DNA of 64,000 nucleotides. Origin: Symbiodinium natans. Its lineage: Eukaryota > Sar > Dinophyceae > Suessiales > Symbiodiniaceae. Shown here piece after piece: positions 51,413 through 62,855 of this stretch. The DNA is taken from positions 22,501 through 86,500 of the forward strand of contig CAJNDS010002315.1 in the NCBI GenBank assembly GCA_905221605.1. Reading direction: 5' to 3'. Below the pieces are notes generated by a model. That model was not told the origin of the DNA and searched no databases. It was given only the letters and a program-made list of their open reading frames with translations. Every line of letters begins with the position of its first letter. Positions within the stretch are counted from its first letter, which is position 1. A program made the position numbers and the translations under genes.

Positions 51413-51482
51413 TAGGGTTTAGGGTTTAGGGTTTAGGGTTTAGGGTTTAGGGTTTAGGGTTTAGGGTTTAGGGTTTAGGGTT
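51413..51482 (+). repeat. TTTAGGG array in the short gap between two genes
   Basis: Ten units lie between the ankyrin-gene stop (51382) and the G3E GTPase start (51706). The whole intergenic distance is only about 320 bp. Confidence 0.95.
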
Positions 51483-51705
51483 CAGAGCTGCTGAAGCAAA
51501 ATTCGGCGAGGAAAAGCAACGCACCATGACTCACGTAGCAAAGGCCCCAAATTGCAGGGCGTCCCGAACTGTGGAGACCCGTTGGTGTTCCATACTTCCC
51601 TGTTGCCGCAAATCATGCTACAAGACGCCGTGGCAGGAGCAGCATCCCACTCTTGATGTTCTGGTTCAAGCCACCCAACCTCCCTTAGAGCACTTAGAAA
51701 AAACC

Positions 51706-54700
51706 ATGGCGCCGAAGCGGAATGTCCGCGCTCGCCTTACGGATCGTCGGGTGCCGGTGACCGTGCTGACCGGTTTCCTCGGCTCGGGGAAGACGACGCT
51801 GCTCAACCACATCCTCAAGTCGCCTGACCATGGTATGAAGTTTGCCATCATTGAGACTCGGCAGGGCCTAGGGACATCTTATATGGTCCCTTGCCTTTAT
51901 TGGGTTTAAGAGGCTCATAGGGGTGCTTCCCAACAGAGGGGTACCCCTTTGATGCCCCAAATAGAAGCGATTCCCCTTAAAGGGACCCCCAAAAAAGGGT
52001 ACCCACAGTTTCGGAACCCCCCCCATATGTAGGAATCTTTCAGAGGGTTTTAAGGGCCCATCCCAGGAGAACGAGTTTGGTGAAGTCGGGGTCGACGAGA
52101 AGGTTCTCTTGGAGTCTACAGAAGAGGAGATGATCGAAGTGATGAACGGCTGCATTTGCTGCACCGTTCGAGGAGATTTGGTCACGACCCTCAAGAAGTT
52201 GTACAAGAAGGTAGACACTCGGGTTGAGCTGGAATCATTTTTCAGAAGCCCGTGGGCCCTAATCCTATATAGCCCTCTGTTACCCCGTAGAAGGTCAAGC
52301 TCTTATCACGCCCCCTGAGCCCTAAGCCCGAAGCCCTAAACCTTCCTAAACTCCAGACCCCAAACCCTAAACACTAAACCCCAAACCCCACACCAAAGTC
52401 CCAAACCCTAAACCCTAAACCCCAAACCCCAAGCCCTCAACCCTAAACCCCAAACCCTAAACCCTAAACCCCAAAACCCAGGACAAGTTTGACGGTGTCA
52501 TCATTGAGACCACCGGGTTGGCGGACCCAGCGCCGGTGGCACAAACCTTCTTTGTGGACGACGCTTGTGTTAGGGGTTTAGGGTTTGGGGTTTAGGGTTT
52601 GGGGTTTGGGGTTTGGGGTTAGGGGTTAGGGGTTTAGGGTTTAGGGCTTAGGGTTTAGGGTTTAGGTATCCTTAAACCTTTTATTGGGCGTGTCGGGTAT
52701 TGCAAGTCCCTTTAGAACTCGAAGTTGGGCCTCATTTTTTCCTTTCTGTGGAGTACTCAGTGAGGATGCGATCCAAAAGATGTACAAGCTCGATGGCATC
52801 TGCACCGTGGTGGATGCCAAGCACATCCTCCAGCACCTGGACGAGGAGCCCTAAACCCTAAACCCTAAACCCTAAACCTTAAACCTTAAACCCTAAGACC
52901 CTAAACCCTAAACTCTAAACCCTAAACCCTAAACCCTAAGCCCGAAACCCTAAACCCCAAGCCCTAAACCCTAAACCCAAAAACAGGAGAAGCCCGAGGG
53001 CGTGGAGAATGAGTCGGTGGAGCAGCTGGCCTTCGCGGACCGCGTTCTGCTGAATAAGATCGACCTTGTGAAACTTGGTCTGACCTTGGGATATCTCATG
53101 CTTCTATACTTAGACTAACTCTGTCTTTAAGTGGACTATATGTAGGAATCATCTACATCTTCCTTGTTTGGCATATGTCATACTTTCTATACTAGAACCA
53201 ACTTTGTGAGTTGAAGAGGACTATATGTAGGAACTATCTACATCTTCTATGAGTTCCAGAGGCTTATGTTAATTTTCAGAGGGCTTTAACAGCGGCCAGC
53301 CTAGGAAGAGCGAGGAGTTGGATGGCATCGAGGCCAGGATAAAGGCCATCAACTCCGAAGCGCCCATCTTCCGCTGCCAAAACAGTGCCATTGATCCAAA
53401 GAACCTCCTGAACCTCGACGCCTTTAGCCTCTTGGGGGCAGCAGCCCAGTGGGTACCCTTGTGCCCGAAACCCTAAACCCTAAGCCCTAAAACTTCAAGC
53501 CTAAACCCTTCTAACTTAGCAACCATGACTATTAGGGAGTTTTTCTTTAATTCAAGAAACAACCTTCTAGCAGTCGTGGTTGCTAAGCTCCCAAAACCCA
53601 AAACCCTTAACCCTAAACCCTAAACCCAAAATCCTAAACCCTAAACCCGAATAGTCATGGTTGCTAAGCTCGCAAGGCCTGGACCGCGTGCTCAAGATGG
53701 ACCCAGAGTTCCTGGACACCGAGGGCGAGCACCAGCATGACCAGACGGTCTCTTCCTGCAGCTGCAAGTTCGAAGGCGAGCTGAATGTGAACAAGCTACA
53801 AGACTGGATCCCCTGGCCGTATTTAGGGGGGATGTATATGATTCTGATGCATGTTGAGCCATTCGAGGAGCAACAGTAGGTCCTCTGGGCTTGGAAGCGA
53901 CAACTGAAACACCTGGAAGGCTACCTGCTTGGTGGCCAGCCAGCCTGGGAGTGGGAGTGGGAGCCGCAAGAAAATCGGCCGCCGGCCGGACGGGGGGGGG
54001 GGGGGGGCTCCTCTGGGAGGTGTCTAGGGAGACCTCTCAAAAAGAGGTTCTGGCTCCGGAACTTAGTGTGAACAAGCTACAAGACTGGATCCTAATGATC
54101 CTATGGCAGACGCTTCTGAGTATTTAAGATTAGGGGTAGGGGCTCGGAGGTTTATGTTAGGGTAGGGGGTGGACAAGCTACAAGGCTACGTTCCATGGCC
54201 GATATCAGTTTAGGGTTTTAGGATGTTGGGTGTTACAGTAGGTGTTAGGGTGCGATCATGTGTTTTTTGTTCTATGTGGCTAGAAGAATCCACCATTGGA
54301 TTTTAAGTTTACTACTTGATCGCGGATGAAGTTTCATCACCTCATGAAAAAATCCCGAAGTTTTGGATTCTTCTCCTTGTCCCTGCTCATGGCTTGCTAT
54401 CCTGTTCAATTTTGTTAATACAGATGAGCTTGCGAATGAGTCCCCTTCAGTAATGCAATTCTCATTCTTTGCTCTTAGAATGGTTCCGGACACTTCGCAA
54501 CAGCATATTTTGCCTGTAAGGACTATTTTAGCAAAAACACGAGCGCCCGCAAAAGCGCTAAGTTTGGTATCAATGGAAGCTCGCGCAAGGGTGATGGATT
54601 TTTGGTGACTGATCTAAGGATCAGCAATTTTATTCAGAACGCCCGAAACCTTGAATCCTAAACCCTGAACCTGAAACCCTGAAACCCTGAAACCCTGAAA

Positions 54701-57149
54701 CCCTGAAACCCTGAAACCCTGAAACCCTGAAACCCTGAAACCCTCAGACCCCAGGATCAGCGATATTATCCAGAACAAGGGCGCAGATCTCTTCCGCTAC
54801 AAAGGAGCGCTATTTGCTGAAGAACTACCCAAACAAGTAAAGACATTCGTCCTTATCAGGGTTTCAGAGTTTAGGGTTTTAGGGTGTAGATTTCAGGATT
54901 CAGGGTTCAAGGTTTAGGGTTTAGGGTGTAGGGAGTATTATCATTTTTGGGGGTTCTCAAGCAAATTGTAGAGGAGTGCTGGCCGTGAAGGGCAAGGCGC
55001 GAAAGTTCGTCTTCCAGGGAGTGCACATGCTGCGGCTTGGCTTGGGTTAAGGGTTTGGGGGTTAAGGGTTAAGGGTTTAGGGTTAAGGGTTTAGGGTTTA
55101 GGGTTTAGGGTTCAGGGTTTAGGGTTCAGGGTTCAGGGTTCAGGGTTGGGAGTTGAGGGTTTAGGGTTTAGGGGTTTTCAAACCCAGTTGGTTAGTTGCG
55201 AAACGCCAACCTGTGAAGGAAAGCTGGTCTCTATACTTCGGTTCCAACGACTAACATTTTCGCAGTCATTCAGCTTTCAGGTGTTCTTTTTCTCGTTTCA
55301 TGAACCCCAGACAAGTCACATGGTTCAGGGTTTAGGGGTTTAGGGTCAGACAAGTGTCTACTGCTAAGCAGGCCTATAGTTGGACACGCTTCAGCGCAGG
55401 GAAGTGGCCAACTCCACGCAGGCCTGTTACGGGCATCATATTTTGGGACCGACGCAAGCGCCTTGAGGCCTACCTTTGGCTCTGGCCCCAATAGCCCTAG
55501 ACCCCTAAACAGCCGTTTGCCCGGTTTAGGGTTTCGGGTTTAGGGTTTAAAGTTTTAGGGTTTAGGTTTAGGGTTCAGGATTTAACTAGGCTTGAGGTTT
55601 TGAACACCAGCACTTCGAGGTTCTCTGGGGGCTTCAGCGACAACAAGTGGCAAGCGGATGAAGTGCGCGAGTGCCGCTTCGTCTTCATCGGTCGGAACCT
55701 GGACAAGGAGGAGCTTTTGAGTCAAGTGCAGGCCGGTCTGGAACGCCTTTTTGGGATTTAGGGTTTATCGCTTAGGGTTAAGGGTTTAGGGTTTTGGGTC
55801 TACCTGTTGAAGGGTGGAATTTGGGTAGCCCTAAGACCCTTGCGCGCTGGAAGACACTGAAGATCAATGATCAGAGTGACATGGTCCGGGTAGAGACCCT
55901 TCTTAGCCATCATCCTTAGCGGAGGCCCGCAAAACCCTAAACTCTAAACCCCAACCCCAAGCCCTAGAAACCCCAAACCCGAAACCCTTCGCAGGCGTGC
56001 AAAGTGGGAGAGCTTCGCTTCAAGGTGGGTGATGCAGTAGAAGCAAAGGTGGATGGAGGCCGGTGGCAGCGTGGCAAGATCTTGCGCCAGTGGGACGAAG
56101 GCTCGTCCCTAAACCCCTAAACCCCTAAACCCCTAAACCCCTAAACCCCTAAACCCCTAAACCCCTAAACCCCTAAACCCCTAAACCCCTAAACCCCTAA
56201 ACCCCTAAACCCCTAAACCCCTAAACCCCTAAACCCCTAAACCCCTAAACCCCTAAACCCCTAAACCCCTAAACCCCTAAACCCCTAACCCTAAACCCCT
56301 AAAACCTAAACCCCCAAAACCCTAACCCCTAACCCCTAAAACCCCTAAACCCTAAACCCTAAACCCCTAAACCCCTAAACCCCTAAACCCCTAACCCTAA
56401 ACCCCCCTACCCTAAACCCCTAAAAACCCTAAACCCCTAAACCCCATAAACTAAAACCCCTAAAACCCCTAAACCTAAAACCCTAAACCCCTAAACCCTA
56501 CCCCTAAACCCCCCCTAAACCCCTAAACCCCTAAACCCCTAAACCCCTAAACCCCTAAACCCCTAAACCCCTAAACCCCTAAACCCCTAAACCCCTAAAC
56601 CCCTAAACCCCTAAACCCCTAAACTCTAAACCCCAAAACCCCAAAACCCCAAAACCCCAAAACCCCAAAACCCCTAAACCCCTAAACCCCTAAACCCCTA
56701 AACCCCTAAACCCTAAACCCTAAACCTTAAACCCCAAACCAAGGGAACCCTTCAGGGGTATGACCTTAAGGGATTCTAAGCCTGGATCCCTCCAAAGGCA
56801 ATCCCTACCGCATCGAGCTTGATGATGAGGAGAAGACCAATGTTTCTGGGGCTGGATTTGGAAATATACTTCTATTTGCTTAAGAGCCCCCACCCCCCCC
56901 CCCCCAAAAAAAAAAAAAAAATCACCCTTGTGAGGGTAACATAGGGATTGCTGTTTATTTTTCTTTTGGGATTCTTAAGCAAATAGTATCTTCTCAATTG
57001 TTTATGGCTCACAATTCCTACATGTAGTCAACTATTTTCCATGGATATACATTTTTTTCATAACCCCCCCCCCCCCCCCCACCCCAAGTTTCACCCAGGT
57101 TTGGGGTCCTGTTGATGAAGACAACTTTGTGAGGGCTCCCACGGCATGA
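51706..57149 (+). CDS. CobW/G3E-family metal-chaperone GTPase with C-terminal SH3-like extension, 13 exons
   Basis: Exons: 51706-51852, 52067-52210, 52482-52562, 52765-52845, 52987-53069, 53305-53426, 53677-53806, 54755-54804, 54974-55031, 55620-55731, 55995-56100, 56798-56841, 57099-57149. They sum to 1209 nt (402 aa plus TGA). Walker [14 protein letters not shown]; zinc-binding CxCC box [13 protein letters not shown]; switch [18 protein letters not shown]; base-recognition LLNKIDLV; a His-rich loop EGEHQHDQ; the CobW C-terminal domain [13 protein letters not shown]. Such proteins hydrolyse GTP to deliver zinc or cobalt to client enzymes in the cytosol. The last 70 residues ([39 protein letters not shown]) look like an SH3/Tudor-like domain. 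Donors are 5 GA, 5 GC and 2 GT, and every acceptor is AG followed by G. An in-frame ATG at 51526 would add 60 residues with no conserved sequence, so 51706 (ACCATGG) is preferred. Confidence 0.92.
53515..53668. repeat. 18-bp inverted repeat in G3E intron 6
   Basis: CTTAGCAACCATGACTAT at 53515-53532 and its exact reverse complement at 53651-53668, with another partial copy (GTGGTTGCTAAGCTC) near 53576-53590. The right arm abuts the splice acceptor of exon 53677. Confidence 0.85.
53807..54754. other. G3E intron 7 (about 950 bp)
   Basis: Starts GATCCCC and ends CCCCAG. It contains a G run (53992-54006), the duplicated exon tails, a unique block at 54240-54640 with open frames on both strands but no recognised protein, and a CCCTGAAA 8-mer array (54665-54745). 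Confidence 0.6.
54064..54092 (+). repeat. Duplicated exon tail inside the following intron
   Basis: GTGAACAAGCTACAAGACTG and the next bases GATCC repeat the end of exon 53677-53806 together with its donor. A third partial copy (GACAAGCTACAAGGCT) follows near 54171. Confidence 0.85.
56102..56730 (-). repeat. CCCCTAAA 8-mer array, about 630 bp
   Basis: The longest array in the window: CCCCTAAA units with length variants (CCCCAAAA at 56630-56670), filling G3E intron 11. Confidence 0.97.
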
Positions 57150-57475
57150 GAGGGGCCTTGACGGTGGCTTTCTGAGGGGTGATTTTTCGTTGCTGAACAA
57201 CTGCAGCAGCTCTCTTGTGCTTTCGATGGCCGTAATTCGATGTAACTTGGAGGCATACAAGTGCCTTCGGCCCTACGCGGATCGATGCTTTACCGTTTCA
57301 TCAAGGTTCTGGGCTCTTATATGTATGTAGGATATACATACTTCCATGTGAGATATGGTGATGTTCGGGTTCTTTCTCGCCAGCGTACACAATCACGGGC
57401 TAGTCAGCTGTCTTGAAGATCCTTGAAAATTCGCGTGGCTCATCGAGGGAACTCTTGCTTTGGAAAAGAGCTGTG
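57150..57475. other. 3' flank of the G3E gene
   Basis: Unique sequence with no supported gene. It likely includes the 3' UTR; no polyadenylation signal was assigned. Confidence 0.5.
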
Positions 57476-57680
57476 CTTGGAGGTTCATGGTACTCATTCA
57501 CCAACTATAACTGTACTTGCAACTGTACTCATAACCATATTAGGGCACTTAAGGGGCTTATGAGTGGGTGATAAGTACAGTTGTAAGTGGTGAATAAATA
57601 CCTTAAACCCTTAACCCTACACCCTAAACCCTACAAGTACAGTTAACACTTGGTTAATAAGTGCCATGAACCTCCAAATA
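57476..57680. repeat. Compound foldback element (MITE-like)
   Basis: Outer arms 57476-57518 and 57637-57680 are imperfect inverted copies (TTGGAGGTTCATGG against CCATGAACCTCCAA). Inner arms 57488-57530 and 57559-57602 also pair (ACTGTACTTGCAACTGTACT against AGTACAGTTGTAAG). CCCTAAAC sequence lies between the second and third arms. Confidence 0.8.
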
Positions 57681-57758
57681 TGTGCAAGTCCCCTGGCGGG
57701 TCATGTCCGGGTTCATTGGAACTTCGGGTCGCTTCTGGGAGGAGGTGGTGTGGCTGCT

Positions 57759-57880
57759 TAGGGTTTAGGGTTTAGGGTTTAGGGTTTAGGGTTTAGGGTT
57801 TAGGGTTTAGGGTTTAGGGTTTAGGGTTTAGGGTTTAGGGTTTAGGGTTTAGGGTTTAGGTCTTCGGGTTTAGGGCTTAG
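57759..57880 (+). repeat. TTTAGGG array
   Basis: About 16 near-perfect units. Just upstream (57705-57760) an ATG frame reads MSGFIGTSGRFWEEVVWLL, a possible first exon that I cannot link to others. Confidence 0.93.
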
Positions 57881-57978
57881 CGTTTGGGGGTGGTGTGGCT
57901 GGTGGAGTTTATATAAAACCCAAGAGGGTATTAAACACATTTTTTTGTTAAGGTTCTAAGGGGAGGATAGATGGTGAT

Positions 57979-58067
57979 TTCTCTACATTATGGTCCCTTT
58001 TGGGGCTCCTATTTCAAGGCGGCCGCGCTTATATAGGGTGCCCACAAAAGGACCATAATTCAGAGAA
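57979..58067. repeat. 28-bp imperfect terminal inverted repeats, MITE-like
   Basis: TTCTCTACATTATGGTCCCT at 57979 pairs with AGGACCATAATTCAGAGAA ending at 58067, around a 33-base centre. Confidence 0.8.
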
Positions 58068-58229
58068 CTGACCACGTAGGGTTTAGGGTTGAGGGTTTAG
58101 GGGCAAGAGTGTTACCTTGGCTCGAGCGGTAGGGCTTGTGGTTTCGGAAGACTTGTAGACTGTAGAGCCTTAAGCCGGAAGCCCTGAACCCTGGCTAAGC
58201 ACTAAACCCCGAAGCTTAAGAATCACACA

Positions 58230-58565
58230 ACCTTAAACACTAAACCCTGAACCCTAAACCCTAAATCCCAACCCCTAAACTCCTAAACCCCTAAACCCCT
58301 AAACCCCTAAACCCCTAAACCCCTAACCCCCTAACCCCCTAAACCCCTAAACCCCTAAACCCCTCAACCCCTCAACCCCTCAACCCCTCAACCCCTCAAC
58401 CCCTAACCCTAACCCCTAAAAACCCTCAAACCCCTCAACCCCTCAACCCCTCAACCCCTCAACCCCTCAAACCCCAAACCCCCAAACCCCCAAACCCTAA
58501 ACCCTAAACCCTAAACCCTAAACCCTAAACCCTAAACCCTAAACCCTAAACCCTAAACCCTACCC
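58230..58565 (-). repeat. CCCCTAAA / CCCCTCAA / CCCTAAA array
   Basis: Three homogenised variants follow one another in blocks. Confidence 0.95.
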
Positions 58566-59798
58566 AAGTGGCACTGGAACCCCATCATGCCAAGCAGCCT
58601 TGGCGCGCATGCAAGTGCGCGAGTGGAGGCCGCCCCGAGGCAGCGGTGCATGGCCATTTGGGATGTTGGGATTTCGTTTCCAAACCCTAAACCCTAAACC
58701 TTAAACCCTAAACCCTAAACCCTAAACCCCAAACCCTAAACCCCAAACCCTAAACCCTAAACCCAATATGTTTAGGCCTTAGGGTTTCCTGCAACCCTAG
58801 AGTCCCATGCTTTGAACCCTAAGTTCCGTAAGCCCTAAACAAGAAAAACTCTAAAGCTTGTGGTTGGGGTTCCTCAACGCGGTTCAGGGTTTAGGGTTTA
58901 GGGTTTCAAAGGGCTTTGAAGGTCGGGCCCTGGGGGTTTAAAGGGTGTATATTATTCATGAAATTCATCAGGTTTCCAAAATTGAAGGCTCATGTGCATT
59001 TTGAAGAACATGTTTGGGGCTTTGGATGTTGGGGTGAGGCGTCCTAGGTTCGGGGTCTAAGATTTTGGGGTTAGGGTTTGGGCTTTCGGGTTTGGGGTTT
59101 AAGGATTTAGGGTTTTGGGATCAAGGTTTAGTGTTTGGAGTTTGCGGCTGAAGAGGAGCATCCACCCTCCATTGTTCACGCCTAGGGTTCAGAGCTTAGG
59201 GCTTAGGGGCTCAGCATGTGCCACTTGTGCTCCATGCCCTGCTACTCTTGGGCCTAGGAAACGAACCTTTTTGAAAGCCCCTACATCCGAGAGCCCTAAA
59301 GTGTCCCGAACCACCCTAAGTCGAAGACCCCAGACCCCGAAGAAGCAATCAGTGGCCCGATGTCCATGAGAACGTCTCACCTGGAGATCACGCAGGCCCA
59401 TTGCGACGGACGCCCGCGCCTCCGGTCCATGATTCGCAGACAAAGCGCGGAAAGGACGGGGTCTCCACCTCCCGTCCTTTCCGATGCCCTAAAGCCCTAA
59501 AGCCCTAAAACTCTTAGCCCTAGCACCTGAAAACGCTAATTATCCCCTAAAGCCCTGCTAAAACCCAGAAGCCCCTACACCTGAAGTCCCGAAACCCAGA
59601 AGCCCCCATACCCCAAAAGCCCCTGAACCCCAAACCCTAAACCCCAAACTCTAAACCTCAAACTCTGAACCCCAAACCCTAAACCCTAAACCCTAAACCC
59701 TAAACCCTAAACCCTAAACCCTAAACCCTAAACCCTAAACCCTAAACCCTAAACCCTAAGCCCTAAGCCGTAAGCCCTAAACCCTAAACCCTGGAGCC
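58566..59798. other. Repeat-rich spacer with one possible exon
   Basis: 58567-58665 is GC-rich, open in more than one frame between C-rich repeats and a TTTCCAAACCC boundary; it may be an exon, frame undecided. 58680-58765 and 59640-59795 are CCCTAAA. 58900-59460 is unique to degenerate. A short inverted repeat around GGAAAGGACGGG/CCCGTCCTTTCC lies at 59449-59481. Confidence 0.4.
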
Positions 59799-62094
59799 AT
59801 GCCTCGGCGTTTTCTCGGTGCCCTGGCGGCTGGCCTCCTCCTTGGCCCGGCTTGGTGGCACGAATCCCTCGTGGCCTGGCTTAGGGCTCAGGGCTCAGGG
59901 CTCAGGGCTCAGGGCTCAGGGCTTAGGGCTTAGGGCTGAGGGCTTAGGGCTTAGGGCTTAGGGCTTAGGGCTTAGGGCTTAGGCTTAGGGCTTAGGGCTT
60001 AGGGCTTAGGGCTTAGGGCTTAGGGCTTGTGGTTTGGGGTTTGGGGCTTAGGGCTTAGGGCTTAGGGCTTAGGGTTTGTGGTTTGGGGTTTGGGGTTTGG
60101 GGGTTTGGGGGTTTGGGGGTTTGGGGTTTGGGGGTTTAGGGTTTGGGGTTTGGGGCTTGGGGTTTAGGGTTCGAGGTTTGGGGTTTAGGCTTCAGGGTTT
60201 GGGGTTTAGGGTTGACACGGACTTGGAGTCAATCTGTTCCATAAAAGTGAAACGGCTGATGTTTCTAGAAAGTCCTTCGGGTTGGGATTTGAGGCTTGGG
60301 CCTCAGGGTTGGGGTTTTGGGGGCTGGGGCCTAGGGTTTGGCAGGGCCAAACACAAGCATTCGCCGGGTTGGCGATGTCCGAGTAGCGAAGGGGATGCCG
60401 AGACGGCCGAGACTTGCGTTGGGTGAGGCAAGTTTTGCGCAGGCTCGCGTGGACCAGATCAAGTCATTGAGCCAAGTCGCTGGTGCAACACGGTTTGCGG
60501 CCTCCAAAGCTACGTTGAAGAGCACCTTATAGTCGCCTTCTTATCACAGGGGCCAATGTCGGCGTTGACTGGTTCGGGTTTAGGGTTCAGGGTTTAGGGT
60601 TTAGGTTTAGTGTTTAGGGTCAGTTCACAAGTCCTTGTCAGTTGCAAGACTTGTTTGGGTGAACAAGCCGCGCCTCCGGGGTCTGTAGGGGCCTGCAAGT
60701 ATGGTTGGCCTCAGGGGCCAGGCCAGGCCCCGCGACCCAGGCAAATGACAGGCTCCACGGCTGACTTGTTGGAATTCCTTTGTGGAAGGTAGATGACTCA
60801 GGGTTAGGGTTTCGGGTTTCGGGGACTTTTCTCAGGTACTGGGGCGACTTTTTGGGGAAGCGGGCTGCTACGTCACTCCTGCAAGTGGCGTGCGTGCTGA
60901 TCATGGTTTGGGGGCTGGGGTTGGTCATGTCGTCTCCTGACTAGGGTAGCCTAATCCTCAGCCTGAATACCCAAAAACCCTAAGCCCCAAACCCTAAACC
61001 CTAAGCCCACTCTGCGACGGAACCCAGGTACAGCCAGCCCCGGCCGTGCCGTTGTTGCGCCGGGTCCTGGCGGCGCCGCTGGGTTGCTCGGCGGCCCCCG
61101 CAAGAACTGCTTAGGTTTGGTGGTGGCCTTGACCCCGAAACCCTAAACTCGAGACCCTAAACCCGAAACCTAAACTCTACAAGGCACCCCCGCAGGAATA
61201 GTCTGCTCAAGACCTCGTTTTAGGGTTTAAGGTTTTAGGCTCGTTGAAGGGTTGGTTCGAGCCAGCGGACAAGTCTTTGGGCGAGGGAGGCAAGCAAGGC
61301 GTTTATGGTATATAAGGGGGAAAAAAGCCCGAGAACTCAGCATTTCAACCACGAAACCCCCAGAAACAAAACTCCAGGGTTTTTGGGGTATATGCCGTAG
61401 AGTTTAACTGTTCATAACCCTAACGCTTAAACCCCCAACAACGCATCTAAATCTAACGCTTGAACCCTAAATTAAAGCAAAACACCTAAACCTGAGATCC
61501 TAAACCTTAAACCCTGACCCTTAACCTAAACCCTCATTAGGAATCATCCAGACCACTCCTCCCTGCGGAAAGAGGCCCTGAAGTATTACTTAACACCCGC
61601 CACTTAGGCCTTCCGGGGCCAAGGCAACCCATAGACAGTAAACCCTAAACCCTAAACCCTAAACCCTAAACCCTAAACCCTAAACCCTAAACCCTAAACC
61701 CTAAACCCCAAACCCTAAACCCTAAACCCTAAACCCTAAACCCTAAACCGAGACCCCTCTCTTCCTGCTCGCTTGCAGGCTGCGCCAACCCGCTACGCAT
61801 GTCTCTTCGACCACTTTAAGACAAGCATAGGCGGCGCATGGCAGCGAAGAGAAGCCTAAACCCTAAACACTAAACCTTAAACTCTAAACCCTGAAGCTTA
61901 AACCCTTAACCTGAAACCCTAAGCCCTGAACACTAAACCTTAAACTCTAAACCCTGAAGCTTAAACCCTTAACCTGAAACCCTAAGCCCCTTTTTGACGA
62001 ATCCCGGCCGTCTGCCGCCCAGGGCATCTTATGGAACCCGCAGCCCGGGACCCGACGCGTCAGCGTCTCTTCCTGCCGCAGGCAGCGTTCATAG
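59799..62094 (+). CDS. Small membrane/secreted protein gene, exon structure partly resolved
   Basis: Exon 59799-59878 starts at ATG and encodes a signal-peptide-like MPRRFLGALAAGLLLGPAWW. A GC donor (TG/GCTTAGGG) phases with exon 60836 (AG/GTACTGG): YWGDFLGKRAATSLLQ then VACVLIMVWGLGLV, a transmembrane helix. Candidate later exons are 61028-about 61110, 61782-about 61850 (AAPTRYACLFDHFKTSIGG) and 61987-62094 (FDESRPSAAQGILWNPQPGT, stop TAG). Several of these also contain in-frame stops if unspliced, so exact ends and frames are unresolved. The family is not recognised. Introns carry CTTAGGG/CTCAGGG and CCCTAAA arrays. Confidence 0.4.
59880..60210 (+). repeat. CTCAGGG then CTTAGGG then TTTGGGG array
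   Basis: Blocks of CTCAGGG (59886-59920), CTTAGGG (59921-60030) and TTTGGGG/TTTGGGGG (60075-60150), directly after the exon ending at 59878. Confidence 0.95.
60340..60532 (+). other. Unique open stretch within the intron
   Basis: Open for 64 codons (RVGDVRVAKGMPRRPRLALG; QARVDQIKSLSQVAGATRFA) with balanced composition, ending in TAG. It could be a missed exon or a retroposed fragment; no family recognised. Confidence 0.25.
61635..61750 (-). repeat. CCCTAAA array
   Basis: About 16 units preceding the candidate exon at 61782. A 65-bp degenerate unit is tandemly repeated at 61856-61990. Confidence 0.95.
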
Positions 62095-62855
62095 AGCAAT
62101 AGTGATAGTAAGAATGATCAGAGTACTCATCATCAAAAAGACTTGTATAATAGCAGTTATCACAATAATAGTTCGCAGAACAGAAATTAAAAATGTTATA
62201 TTGTTTACTACAGCAGTTAACGCCGTTTAGAAGTTTTCGACTCATGTTGCTGGCAGAATTTGCATGTATAAGTGGGTGCAGATCTTTCTCGTGAACTTTG
62301 TTGTTTCTTTTCTTCCTTCGCGAACTTTTGTTCGTCTTTTTGTATTGGAGGGGGGGGGGGGTTGGGGGGAAGCCTATATTTCTCTATTTTAAGAGGAAAG
62401 CCTCAATTTTCTTACTTTCCTTGGTTCTCCTGGGAGAAACTCTGTTGCCTCGTAGGTTCGTGCGAATTTGCATAAGATTCGCATGAGTTTCGTTAATTTT
62501 CTTGGCGTTGAGCAAAACTCTCTCGCCTCTGTATTTTAAAAGGCTTTTCCCTAGGGAAACTCTATGGCCTCTGTCTTCTAATAAGATCCCTACAAACCGC
62601 AATTCCCCCCGTTGCAAGCAAAATGCTCGCAAGATGGGTTTTGAAAGCATTCCGACGCTTTTCAAGAAAGGGGGGGTTGCCAGTCGCAACACACAATGCT
62701 CGCAGGACATGTTTTGTTTGGAAAGGTTCCGATGCTTTCTGTGTAAGTGCCCGAGAGAAAAAAGAAGGGCTGCGGCATGGTTTGGGTCTAGCATAGACCA
62801 AATAGACTCTTTTCACGTCAGTAAATCGACTAGTTGTTGACGCGGAAAACAAAGG
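62095..62855. other. AT-richer region without telomere-like repeats
   Basis: Unique sequence with a G run (62349-62362). Two diverged copies of an about 75-bp segment (near 62610-62670 and 62680-62745) share AATGCTCGCA and TTCCGA.GCTTT. It could be the LTR or leader of the gag remnant that follows; this is unproven. Confidence 0.4.

Noticed and set aside
57018-57260. Minus-strand ORFs of 74-80 aa
   Set aside because: They lie antisense to the last G3E exon and run through a poly-C/G tract.
60076-60426. 116-aa ORF rich in Gly-Leu-Gly-Phe-Arg
   Set aside because: Translation of TTTGGGG/TTTAGGG repeats in an intron; the same applies to many GFRVxGLGF-type ORFs across the window.
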